A stretch of 64,000 nucleotides of DNA from contig JAZNNR010000020.1 of NCBI GenBank assembly GCA_045580325.1, positions 1 through 64,000 on the forward strand. Reading direction: 5' to 3'. Below the pieces are notes generated by a model. The model ran no database searches, had not been told where the DNA came from, and was given only the letters and a program-made list of their open reading frames with translations. Below, piece after piece: positions 27,042 to 34,377 of the stretch; the first letter of the stretch is position 1, and every line of letters starts with the position of its first letter. The stretch comes from SIG672 sp045580325 (GTDB taxonomy: Bacteria; Bacillota; Clostridia; Oscillospirales; CAG-272). The translations under genes and the position numbers were made by a program.

Positions 27042-27920
27042 TTGGCAACACAGAATATAAATGGTAAAACTCATCCTAAAAAAATAAAAAATATGAAAAA
27101 ATTCAACCCCACTTATTATCTTTTGGCAATTGCGGGAGCTGCAATCTTGCTTGTTTCGATACTTATACTGTCGATACACATATCGGGCTTCAGATATGCC
27201 AAATACGAGGTGGGCGACATAGCCGTTAAATTCCTCGGAAAAGTGGACTCTGACGGAAACTACGTTTCTGGCGATATTTATTACCTTGACGGACTGACTG
27301 CCGAGTATTCTTATGACGTGGCGACAAAAAAAGCGACTATCAAGTATAGTAACGGCGATCTTTATGTCGGAAAAACAGAAAAGTTTTTAAGACACGGCGA
27401 GGGACGTATGGAGTTCAGCAACGGAAATATCTACGTCGGCAATTTTGATTACGATAAGATAAACGGCGAGGGTACTTTTTACTATATCGGCGGAGATAAA
27501 TATACAGGCGAGTTTCTTGACGGTCTGAAACACGGCAGGGGACTTTACGAGTGGCCGAGTAGTAGCGAAGGTGCCTATGACAGCTACGAGGGTGAGTACT
27601 ATAAAGATCTGCGTAACGGACAGGGGACGTACAAATGGGCAGACGGAACCATTTATACAGGTGAGTACGTCAATGACCAGAAGCACGGAAAAGGAACGAT
27701 GACCTTCCCGAACGGCGACGTTTATACGGGAGATTTTAGTAACGATTTCCGCACAGGAGAAGGAACTTATAACTTTGCAGGCGGCGATGTTTATGTCGGA
27801 GAGTTTGTCGAAAACAAGATGACAGGCTACGGAAAATACACGTGGGCAGATGAATCTATAAAGCCTTATGAGGGATATTTCGAAAACGGCGTTATCGTAG
27901 TAGTTGACGAAGCGAAATAA
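27042..27920 (+). CDS. Membrane-anchored MORN-repeat protein
   Basis: A 292-residue protein starting with TTG after GTGAGGA. A positively charged N-terminus and one membrane helix (about residues 26-47) are followed by about eight MORN repeats from residue 105 to the end. Examples are 'YVGKTEKFLRHGEGRMEFSNG' and 'YTGEYVNDQKHGKGTMTFPNG' (pattern YxGxF/Y...GxGxxxxxxG). MORN repeats form beta-hairpin rods that bind lipids or proteins. In bacteria they are often of unknown role at the cell surface. Residues 50-100 form a linker with no recognised domain. It follows the two-TM protein and is closed by a strong terminator. Confidence 0.85.
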   Translation: MATQNINGKTHPKKIKNMKKFNPTYYLLAIAGAAILLVSILILSIHISGFRYAKYEVGDIAVKFLGKVDSDGNYVSGDIYYLDGLTAEYSYDVATKKATIKYSNGDLYVGKTEKFLRHGEGRMEFSNGNIYVGNFDYDKINGEGTFYYIGGDKYTGEFLDGLKHGRGLYEWPSSSEGAYDSYEGEYYKDLRNGQGTYKWADGTIYTGEYVNDQKHGKGTMTFPNGDVYTGDFSNDFRTGEGTYNFAGGDVYVGEFVENKMTGYGKYTWADESIKPYEGYFENGVIVVVDEAK

Positions 27921-27927
27921 TAAAAAC

Positions 27928-27963
27928 GGACAGAAGATATGATTTCTTCTGTCCTTGTTTTTT
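27928..27963 (+). terminator. MORN operon terminator
   Basis: A 10-bp stem GGACAGAAGA / TCTTCTGTCC with a short loop, followed by TTGTTTTTTC. Confidence 0.9.
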
Positions 27964-27964
27964 C

Positions 27965-28058
27965 TTTCAGCAAAGTTTTTGAAGGTTTTTAGGAAACTTT
28001 TTTCAAAAAGTTTCCTAAATGGGGTCTCGGGGCAAAATCGATGCCTCTGGCATCGATT
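27965..28058 (-). repeat. Covarying 3'-UTR repeat, copy A
   Basis: Read on the minus strand it lies downstream of copy B after mtnN. It has a 15-bp stem (27988-28002 with 28005-28019; TTTAGGAAAC...GTTTCCTAAA) flanked by the conserved 'TTCAAAAACTTTGCTGAAAG' segment. It also has a second hairpin AATCGATGCC / GGCATCGATT (28036-28058). The stem sequence differs from the other copies but stays self-complementary. Confidence 0.8.
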
Positions 28059-28108
28059 AGCAGGTTTGCTTGCACACGGCTGTATGCATTCTTGCCTGCT
28101 ATTTTTTC

Positions 28109-28185
28109 TTTCAGCAAAGTTTTTGAAGTTCCAAGAAACTTTTTTCAAAAAGTTTCTTGGCGGGGTCTCGGGGCGGAGTCCCGAG
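28109..28185 (-). repeat. Covarying 3'-UTR repeat, copy B
   Basis: It abuts the mtnN stop codon. On the minus strand the order is: a CTCGGG...CCCGAG hairpin (28167-28185), the GAGACCCC linker, a 14-bp stem CCAAGAAAC...GTTTCTTGG (28131-28144 with 28147-28160), then the TTCAAAAACTTTGCTGAAAG segment. Confidence 0.85.
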
Positions 28186-28932
28186 TTACTCTGCGAGCAT
28201 TTGCATAAACTTTAGTATTGCTCTTGAAGAATTTTCCGAAACCTTTACGCAGTACGCGGGGAAATCCTCGGGCGAAGAATTGTTGGCATCGTCCGATATT
28301 GCGCGAACCACCAAAAATCTCACACCGTTTACAAAGCAGGTATGACCGACGGCCGCACCCTCCATTTCGCAGGAAATGGCGCCGAAGTTCTCCTTTATCT
28401 GCGCTTTCTTTTCAGAGGAAGCGATAAACTGATCTCCCGAGGCTATTACGCCGACAGTATTGTTTATGCCGATAGAGTCAAGCGCGCTTTGCATAACGAG
28501 AGTCGCAGAAGCGTCACTTTCTATCTCGACCTTGTTTATTCCCGAGATAAGACCGATAGGATCGCCAAAAGGAGTTGTGTCCATATCGTGCTGAACGACG
28601 GCACTTGAGAGCGCAACGTCGCCGATGCGAAGAGTATCCGAGAGATTGCCTGCAACACCTGTGTTGATTATGAGATCGGGCGAGAAGCCGAGAATCATAG
28701 TCTGCGTACAAATAGCGGCAAAGACCTTGCCTACACCGCATTTTGCGGCAACAGCCTCAACTCCGCAGATGTTTCCGCAGAAAAACTGAATATTTCCGTA
28801 TGTTTTTACGGTGAGATCCGAAAAAAGCTTTCTAACAGCATCGAGCTCGCACTGCATAGCACAGATAAATCCTACCTTTTTTACAGATGCGCTAAGCTCG
28901 GTGAGCGCACTCTTGATATCGGTATTATTCAT
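28186..28932 (-). CDS. mtnN: 5'-methylthioadenosine/S-adenosylhomocysteine nucleosidase
   Basis: A 248-residue nucleosidase that cleaves SAH to adenine and S-ribosylhomocysteine, the substrate of LuxS, and also cleaves MTA. The phosphorylase-superfamily fold is visible: 'VGFICAMQCELDAVR', 'INTGVAGNL', 'GDVALSSAVVQHDMD', 'EMEGAAVGH' and the catalytic Asp in 'VRAISDDA'. About 15 extra residues precede the usual start; a shorter form from within is possible. It overlaps luxS by 8 nt and forms one operon for the activated methyl cycle. Downstream lie two copies of the structured repeat. Confidence 0.93.
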   Translation of the reverse strand: MNNTDIKSALTELSASVKKVGFICAMQCELDAVRKLFSDLTVKTYGNIQFFCGNICGVEAVAAKCGVGKVFAAICTQTMILGFSPDLIINTGVAGNLSDTLRIGDVALSSAVVQHDMDTTPFGDPIGLISGINKVEIESDASATLVMQSALDSIGINNTVGVIASGDQFIASSEKKAQIKENFGAISCEMEGAAVGHTCFVNGVRFLVVRAISDDANNSSPEDFPAYCVKVSENSSRAILKFMQMLAE

Positions 28933-29389
28933 ATAAAAAATCCCAGCTTTCCTTTGAATTTAAAATATCGAGGTATCTTTTTGCCTCAGCCTTGGCTTTT
29001 TCAAGCGAGAGTGTACGGTAGTTTCCGCACTCGATCGGCGAGTTGCCGAAAATATCCCCCGTGTGAGCGATCGTCTTTTCGAGAGTGCTCTTTACAGCGG
29101 AGAGAATTTCATCGTTCGTTCTGCCGTTTACGAGCAGATAAAAGCCTGTCTGGCAGCCCATCGGACCGAAATAAATTACGTCAGAGGCTATTTCGGAGTT
29201 TCTTATGTAGGTCGCAAACATATGCTCAAGAGAGTGCATAGTCGAGTGATCCATAAGGTCGTCTGTGTTTGGAATTCTTGTACGCAGATCGTAGGTAACC
29301 GTTTCGCCGTCTTTTCGGGAAATGTAAATCCCCGGGCGAAGAGTTTCGTGATTTACGGTAAAGCTTGCGATTTTTTTGATAGAGTTCAT
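28925..29389 (-). CDS. luxS: S-ribosylhomocysteine lyase (autoinducer-2 synthase)
   Basis: A 154-residue metalloenzyme converting S-ribosylhomocysteine to homocysteine and DPD, the precursor of AI-2. The metal-binding HSLEH (His52, Glu55, His56) is preceded by 'DHSTM'. The conserved Cys of 'PMGCQTGFY' (near residue 81) and of 'IECGNYR' (near residue 122) are present. The ATG at 29389 is 8 nt after GGAGG; a start five codons upstream is less likely. It is paired with mtnN, and has its own promoter after the MATE-gene terminator. Confidence 0.96.
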   Translation of the reverse strand: MNSIKKIASFTVNHETLRPGIYISRKDGETVTYDLRTRIPNTDDLMDHSTMHSLEHMFATYIRNSEIASDVIYFGPMGCQTGFYLLVNGRTNDEILSAVKSTLEKTIAHTGDIFGNSPIECGNYRTLSLEKAKAEAKRYLDILNSKESWDFLYE

Positions 29390-29422
29390 TATAGAAGCCT
29401 CCAAGATTGTTATGACCTTTAC

Positions 29423-29451
29423 ATATTAGCATAAATACAGCTAAAAGTCAA
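29423..29451 (-). promoter_or_regulatory. luxS-mtnN promoter
   Basis: On the minus strand TTGACT (29446-29451), 17 bp, TAATAT (29423-29428). Confidence 0.75.
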
Positions 29452-29455
29452 GTAA

Positions 29456-29489
29456 AGATAAAATCCCTTTGCCCAAGGCAAAGGGATTT
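29456..29489 (-). terminator. MATE gene terminator
   Basis: A 13-bp perfect stem (AAATCCCTTTGCC / GGCAAAGGGATTT, 3-nt loop) just after the MATE stop, with a T-rich tail on the minus strand. Confidence 0.88.
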
Positions 29490-29493
29490 CCTT

Positions 29494-30897
29494 TTAATTT
29501 TCCTCTTTTTCGCTTCGTGAAACGAGCTGCTTTACCCAGGTCTTTCTGCCCACGAGCCATAGTCCGAGAAAGGCTTTTATTGATTCAAGACCGTGGCAGA
29601 TAGGGAAGAGTATCTTTATTGAGATCTTCGTGAAATCTGCAAGTACACGCGCAACGGGTATAGCGAGCGCCCACATAAACACGCTGTCAAAAAGTATGGT
29701 TATCATAACCTGACCGCCCGAGCGCAGAGTAAAATACGAGGCGTGAGCGAGCGCGTGGAAGGGCATAGTTGCGGCGAATATCATAATAAGATATGCCGCA
29801 AGGGATCTGACGCTTTGTGTGGTGTTGTAGAAAAGAGGAAATATAGGAGCAAAGCCGATAAGCATAATAGCCATTACGACCGCACTTGTAAAGGATAGGG
29901 CAATAAGCTTTCGGTCGGTATCCTGCGCCTTCTCGGTTTCGCCTGCACCGAGCTGATTGCCGACGATTATTGCGATAACCGAGCCCATCGACAGAAATAC
30001 GATACTGAACAGATTGTTTATCGTAGAGGCGATATTTATAGCCGCGAGAGCATCAAGACCGCGTGTGGAATAGCACTGATTTGTAACGGTAACGCCAAGA
30101 GCCCATAAAAATTCATTCATCATAAGGGGCAGTCCGCGCACGGTTATACGGGCGACGAGCTTTGCGGGAATATAGAGCGATCTGAGCGCGCCAACTATAA
30201 AAGGACAGCGCTTTTGGTTAAGGTGAGTCCACAAAACGAGAATAGCAAGCTCGACAAATCTTGCAGTAACGGTAGCTATTGCCGCTCCCTCGACTCCGAG
30301 GCGGGGAAGACCGAGCTTTCCGAAAATGAGCAGATAGTTGAGTATGAAATTGGTGGCTACCGAAATAACGCTCGAGATCATAGGGAGCAGAGTTTCGCCT
30401 GTTTCTCTGAGCGTTGACGAATAGACCTGCGACAGAGCAAAGGGTAAAAGACCGATGATCATTATTTTCAGATAATCAAGCGCGTACATCATAGTCTTTT
30501 CGGGGTCTGTTGCGTCAAGCTCCGCGTTTGTGTTTATAAAGAGCGAGATAAGCTCCTCACCATAGAAAACAAACAGACCGATTCCGACGGCAACACCGAT
30601 GAGAATTATCAGAAATTTGAATCTGAACGTGTGTTTTTCGCCCGTCGAATCGCCGAGCCCGTGATACTGCGCGGTGAAAATTCCCGCTGCCGAGATCGCA
30701 CCGAAAACAGTCAGATTGAAGACGAAAAAGAGCTGATTGACAATAGAAACTCCCGTCATAGCCTCGGTGCTCAGGCTGCCGACCATAATGTTGTCAAGCA
30801 GGTTGACAAAATTTGTTATAGCGTTTTGAATGATTATAGGTAAGGCGACCGCAAAAACCATTTTATAGAACTGCTTGTCGCCGATAAATCTTTTCAT
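29494..30897 (-). CDS. MATE-family multidrug/Na+ antiporter
   Basis: A 467-residue membrane protein with about twelve hydrophobic segments. It has the MATE opening 'FYKMVFAVALPIIIQNAITNFVNLLDNIMVGSLSTEAMTGVSI'-like pattern and the internal repeat 'LPLMMNEFLWALGVTVTNQCYSTRG'. It exports cationic drugs or metabolites with Na+ or H+. The ATG at 30897 follows GAAAGG; a TTG six codons upstream is a weaker option. It is monocistronic. The substrate cannot be told from sequence. Confidence 0.92.
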   Translation of the reverse strand: MKRFIGDKQFYKMVFAVALPIIIQNAITNFVNLLDNIMVGSLSTEAMTGVSIVNQLFFVFNLTVFGAISAAGIFTAQYHGLGDSTGEKHTFRFKFLIILIGVAVGIGLFVFYGEELISLFINTNAELDATDPEKTMMYALDYLKIMIIGLLPFALSQVYSSTLRETGETLLPMISSVISVATNFILNYLLIFGKLGLPRLGVEGAAIATVTARFVELAILVLWTHLNQKRCPFIVGALRSLYIPAKLVARITVRGLPLMMNEFLWALGVTVTNQCYSTRGLDALAAINIASTINNLFSIVFLSMGSVIAIIVGNQLGAGETEKAQDTDRKLIALSFTSAVVMAIMLIGFAPIFPLFYNTTQSVRSLAAYLIMIFAATMPFHALAHASYFTLRSGGQVMITILFDSVFMWALAIPVARVLADFTKISIKILFPICHGLESIKAFLGLWLVGRKTWVKQLVSRSEKEEN

Positions 30898-30951
30898 ACT
30901 GAGAAAACCTTTCAAAAAATGTTTGTTAAGGCAAAAAACTTGCCAAGTAGC

Positions 30952-30979
30952 ATTTTACCATATTTGGCGACAAAATCAA
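30952..30979 (-). promoter_or_regulatory. MATE gene promoter
   Basis: On the minus strand TTGATT (30974-30979), 16 bp, TAAAAT (30952-30957). Confidence 0.65.
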
Positions 30980-31022
30980 TGGTATAATTGCACAATAAAA
31001 AGGCGTTTATTATGTAGTATTT

Positions 31023-31054
31023 GACAAAAAAGCTCCCTCTACGCAAGGGAGCTT
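31023..31054 (-). terminator. Sigma/anti-sigma operon terminator
   Basis: On the minus strand AAGCTCCCT / AGGGAGCTT (9 bp, 7-nt loop) is followed by TTTTTTGTC. Confidence 0.9.
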
Positions 31055-31075
31055 TGATATTGTATTTTGAAATGC

Positions 31076-31744
31076 TTATTTCGCTGTAACTATGAGGAGC
31101 TCTATCGTCTGACCGCTACCCAGCGTTACGAATGCGCGGACGAAAATGTGCGCGCTGAATTCTTTTCCGATAGATGATATTTCAAAAGAATATTCCTCGC
31201 CGAGCGAGTTTGCCTCGCAGAATTCCTTTAGATATGCCTTGAGCTGCTTTTCGAGTGTTGTTTTCTGTTTCGAGGTGATCGTTACAGAAGTTCCTTTTGC
31301 TTCCAAGGATAATATATCGTGGGGAAGAGAATCTCCGATATTTTCCTCAAAGCTTCCTATATTTATCGCGTATACGCCCGTGAGTCCCGGTTCGACCTCG
31401 ATCTCTCCGTCGAATTTGCCCTCATCGCTGTCGCCGTCGTGTATCCCGTCAAAATCATCGTCCTCCTTGTCCGCAGGGGAGTCGCCGGCCTCACAGTCAA
31501 GATCAGCATAGCCTTTTTCGGCATCCTCCGATTTGTTGTCCGAGCCTGTGAACATAGCGGCAACGCTGAGCGAAAGCACAAGGGCAACACACGCGGCAAA
31601 GACAGAAACACTTTTTAAAATTCGGCTTCTTCTCAGAGCCGCGCTCTTACGGGCTTTGAAAAATGCTTCGGCGTCCGACGCTTCTTCTATATGACGCTCT
31701 GAAATCGATTTGTCCAGAATTTCAGAGCAATAATTCTCGTTCAT
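31076..31744 (-). CDS. Putative single-pass anti-sigma factor with acidic ectodomain
   Basis: A 222-residue protein. The N-terminal cytoplasmic part (about 44 residues) has basic 'ARKSAALRRSRILK' before one membrane helix (about residues 45-65). The outside part starts with an Asp/Glu-rich linker (about 72-118, for example DKEDDDFDGIHDGDSDEGKF) followed by a beta-rich domain to residue 222. Its start overlaps the sigma gene's stop (ATGA), the usual arrangement for an ECF sigma/anti-sigma pair. No catalytic motif is seen. The acidic linker may bind divalent cations, which is only a guess from composition. Confidence 0.65.
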   Translation of the reverse strand: MNENYCSEILDKSISERHIEEASDAEAFFKARKSAALRRSRILKSVSVFAACVALVLSLSVAAMFTGSDNKSEDAEKGYADLDCEAGDSPADKEDDDFDGIHDGDSDEGKFDGEIEVEPGLTGVYAINIGSFEENIGDSLPHDILSLEAKGTSVTITSKQKTTLEKQLKAYLKEFCEANSLGEEYSFEISSIGKEFSAHIFVRAFVTLGSGQTIELLIVTAK

Positions 31745-32301
31745 ATATTAAACCCTCCCTTTAATAATCTTTTTTTCAGCTTGTTTCGCAAGGTGAAAAG
31801 CTTTTGCGAGATATTGTTTTCGCTGTAACCCGTGATCTGCGAGAGATATGACAGCGAATCCCCGTACCAATACCGCCTTACAAAAAGTATTCGCGAGGAC
31901 TCGTCAAGACTGTCGAGAAAACGCTCTATTTCACCCTCAAGACGTGTTTTTTCACTTTGACTGAAGGGCGAATCGGTATTTTCCGATAAAACTCCCTCGA
32001 GCGTTTCGATAGAAATTACACTGTCCGATGAGCGCTTCTCTGCAAGATTGTATTTGGCGCGGTTTATAGAAATGTTTTTCACGACCTTAAGAAGATATGC
32101 TTTAAACGAGGTCGGCCTCAGTGGCGGAATAGTGTTCCATATCTTTAAATAAGAGTCGTTTACGCATTCTTCTGCGTCTGTGTGATTTGAAAGAATATTC
32201 ATTGATATATGTAGGCATAGCTTTCCGTATATTTTTTCGATCTCTCCGAGTGCACCTTCGGAGCGCTCGAAAAGCATATCTATTATTTGACTGTCGCTCA
32301 C
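31741..32301 (-). CDS. ECF-family RNA polymerase sigma factor
   Basis: A 186-residue sigma-70-like protein with region 2 ('HTDAEECVNDSYLKIWNTIPP...FKAYLLKVVKNISINRAK') and region 4 ('SLDESSRILFVRRYWYGDSLSYLSQITGYSENNISQKLFTLRNKLKKRL'). The start is a GTG at 32301 after AAGGAG. Longer in-frame starts upstream have no ribosome site. Overlap of 4 nt with the putative anti-sigma gene implies coupled synthesis. The promoter found is of the vegetative type. RseP (7566-8588) could process the partner anti-sigma, as in other regulated-proteolysis pathways. Confidence 0.9.
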   Translation of the reverse strand: MSDSQIIDMLFERSEGALGEIEKIYGKLCLHISMNILSNHTDAEECVNDSYLKIWNTIPPLRPTSFKAYLLKVVKNISINRAKYNLAEKRSSDSVISIETLEGVLSENTDSPFSQSEKTRLEGEIERFLDSLDESSRILFVRRYWYGDSLSYLSQITGYSENNISQKLFTLRNKLKKRLLKGGFNI

Positions 32302-32403
32302 GTGATATGACTCCTTCCTGCGTCGCGGTAAGGTCTTCTGACCGTAAAGACAACTTTCCTTGCCCTTCATTAGTACTTTTTGAAAAAAATTTTCATTTTT
32401 TTC

Positions 32404-32432
32404 AGTATAGCATACTTTTTTGTAAATATCAA
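32404..32432 (-). promoter_or_regulatory. ECF sigma operon promoter
   Basis: On the minus strand TTGATA (32427-32432), 17 bp, TATACT (32404-32409). The leader is about 100 nt. The 375 bp between the sigma gene and hrcA hold this promoter, the hrcA promoter and CIRCE, and no gene. Confidence 0.7.
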
Positions 32433-32556
32433 CAAAGGAAAGAGTAAAGAAGATGACGCGGTTTGTGCGAAGCTAAAGTTTTTGCCCTCATATCTGCTAA
32501 TTCAAGCACCGCGAGTGCCGACATAAAAGGGGATAAATGGCAGATAAACCCTGTTG

Positions 32557-32587
32557 TTTACAGAAAGTTCATATAATATGCTATAAT
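32557..32587 (+). promoter_or_regulatory. hrcA operon promoter (extended -10)
   Basis: TGCTATAAT is an extended -10 (TATAAT at 32582-32587). The nearest -35-like TTTACA (32557-32562) is at a long 19 bp, so the extended -10 probably carries the promoter. Confidence 0.65.
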
Positions 32588-32621
32588 TATACCTATTTAT
32601 ATGGTAAATTTATATCGTGGT

Positions 32622-32648
32622 TTGGCACTCTGAATATCCGAGTGCTAA
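32622..32648 (+). promoter_or_regulatory. CIRCE operator (HrcA binding site)
   Basis: TTGGCACTC, 9 bp, GAGTGCTAA. It differs from the consensus TTAGCACTC-N9-GAGTGCTAA at one base. It lies in the 5' UTR of hrcA, 28 bp before the start codon, the classical place for heat-shock repression by HrcA. Confidence 0.97.
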
Positions 32649-32676
32649 ACCGATAAAGAGTAAAGGATGCCGAAAA

Positions 32677-33762
32677 ATGAGCGAAATACTCAGCGAAAGA
32701 AAAAAGAATATTCTTAAAGCGGTCATAGAAGAGTACATTTCTTCGGGCGAACCGATAGGATCAAAGTTCCTTGCATCACTCGACGGTATATCTCTATCGC
32801 CCGCAACGCTTAGAAACGAGATGTCAGAGCTTACCGAAATGGGATACCTGTTGCAGCCGCACACCTCGGCGGGAAGGATCCCCTCGGAGCAGGGCTACAG
32901 ATTTTACGTTGACTCGCTTATGCAGAGCTATGATCTCACCACAAGTGAGATGGACAGACTTAACGATATGCTCCGCGATAAAGAGGAACAGCTTGATAAG
33001 ATAATTGATTCGGCGGGACGCCTTATGGCTTCGCTGACCAACTATCCTGCAATATCTGTAAAATCGGTGAACCGAGTAAATAAGGTGCTGAAGTTCAGCG
33101 TGCTGTACGCGGACGATTTTCACTTCCTTCTTATAATGATACTTCCGCAAAACGAGGTAAGGACCAAAACGGTACGTTCAAGCTTTCAGCTTACAGAGGA
33201 AGGGCTCCTTACGCTTCAGAATGCGCTTAATAAGTATCTTGTGAACGTTCGTCTTGAGGCTCTTACTCTTGCACAGATGATGGAGCTTGAAAATATGCTC
33301 GGCATTTACGGTTCGCTCATTACTCCGATAGTCAAGTGCGTGTACGAAGCACTCGGTGAGGATTCGGACGGCAACGTAAGAGTTGACGGAGTGGATAGAC
33401 TTCTCGGCTATCCCGAATATGCAAGTGTTGATAAGCTTCGCTCGGTGCTCAGCACTCTCGAGCAGAAGGATTCGCTTCTTGAGCTTGTTGAGAATACCGA
33501 CGAAAGCGGAGTGAGCGTGTTTATCGGTTCGGAGAATACTGTTAAAACTATGGGCGACTCGACCCTTATACTTAAAACGATCTCGATAGACGGTAAAAAA
33601 GTGGGCGCGATAGGAGTTATAGGACCTTGCAGAATGGATTATTCAAAGGTCATCTCGACGGTTGACCAGCTCGTTCAAAGTATAACAGAGCACATGCAGC
33701 CGACAGTACCAAACAATTTGCTTCCCGAAAAGGGAATGACAGAAGGAGAAGAAAATGACTGA
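32677..33762 (+). CDS. hrcA: Heat-inducible transcription repressor HrcA
   Basis: A 361-residue repressor of class I heat-shock genes. The N-terminal winged helix is 'SERKKNILKAVIEEYISSGEPIGSKFLA', with 'LSPATLRNEMSELTEMGYLLQPHTSAGRIPSEQGYRFYVDSLM'-like HrcA signature sequence. The C-terminal GAF-like domain ends in 'GVIGPCRMDYSKVISTVDQL'. The ATG at 32677 follows AAAGGA. It binds the CIRCE just upstream, so the operon autoregulates, with GroEL as the usual co-factor. It overlaps grpE by 8 nt. Confidence 0.97.
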   Translation: MSEILSERKKNILKAVIEEYISSGEPIGSKFLASLDGISLSPATLRNEMSELTEMGYLLQPHTSAGRIPSEQGYRFYVDSLMQSYDLTTSEMDRLNDMLRDKEEQLDKIIDSAGRLMASLTNYPAISVKSVNRVNKVLKFSVLYADDFHFLLIMILPQNEVRTKTVRSSFQLTEEGLLTLQNALNKYLVNVRLEALTLAQMMELENMLGIYGSLITPIVKCVYEALGEDSDGNVRVDGVDRLLGYPEYASVDKLRSVLSTLEQKDSLLELVENTDESGVSVFIGSENTVKTMGDSTLILKTISIDGKKVGAIGVIGPCRMDYSKVISTVDQLVQSITEHMQPTVPNNLLPEKGMTEGEEND

Positions 33763-34309
33763 AGAAAATAAGATAAATGAAGCCGAGGCTTGTGAAAACG
33801 AAGGGGCAGAAAGTGAAGCTACCTGTGAAAAGGGAAGTAAATCTGACAAAAAGCTGAAAAAAGAAAACGCCTCTCTTAAAGAAGAAAACGAAAAGCTCAC
33901 AAAGGCACTTGAAGAAGAAAAGGATAAATATTTAAGACTTGCGGCAGAGTACGATAACTTCCGCCGCCGCAGTCAGAAGGAAAAGGAGCAGATATATACC
34001 GACTCGTATGCCGATATAATCGAACAGCTTCTTCCTATCATAGATAACTTTGAAATGGCAAGAAATTTCAGCGACGGCGATAAGCTTGCCGAGGGCGTGA
34101 AGATGATACTTTCTCAAGCGTCCGACGTTTTCGAAAAAATGGGAGTTACCGAGATCGAAACAAAGATCTTCGACCCTAATGTGCATAACGCAGTAATGCA
34201 TATCGACGACGACTCTTACGGAGAAGGCGAAATCGTCGAGGTTTTCCGTAAAGGTTACCGCAGAGGCGATAAAATAATCAGATATGCTATGGTTAAAGTA
34301 GCAAATTAA
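33755..34309 (+). CDS. grpE: Nucleotide exchange factor GrpE
   Basis: A 184-residue GrpE that releases ADP from DnaK. An acidic, Lys/Glu-rich N-terminal extension leads into a long coiled coil (about residues 30-75). The GrpE signature 'LRLAAEYDNFRRRSQKEKE' and the C-terminal 'VFRKGYRRGDKIIRYAMVKVA' follow. It starts inside the end of hrcA with a good GAAGGAGAAG site. Confidence 0.96.
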   Translation: MTEENKINEAEACENEGAESEATCEKGSKSDKKLKKENASLKEENEKLTKALEEEKDKYLRLAAEYDNFRRRSQKEKEQIYTDSYADIIEQLLPIIDNFEMARNFSDGDKLAEGVKMILSQASDVFEKMGVTEIETKIFDPNVHNAVMHIDDDSYGEGEIVEVFRKGYRRGDKIIRYAMVKVAN

Positions 34310-34377
34310 GCATAAACTAAGCCAATAATATAATAAAATATATAAAGAAAACATTTTTATCGGAGGATTAAGATATT

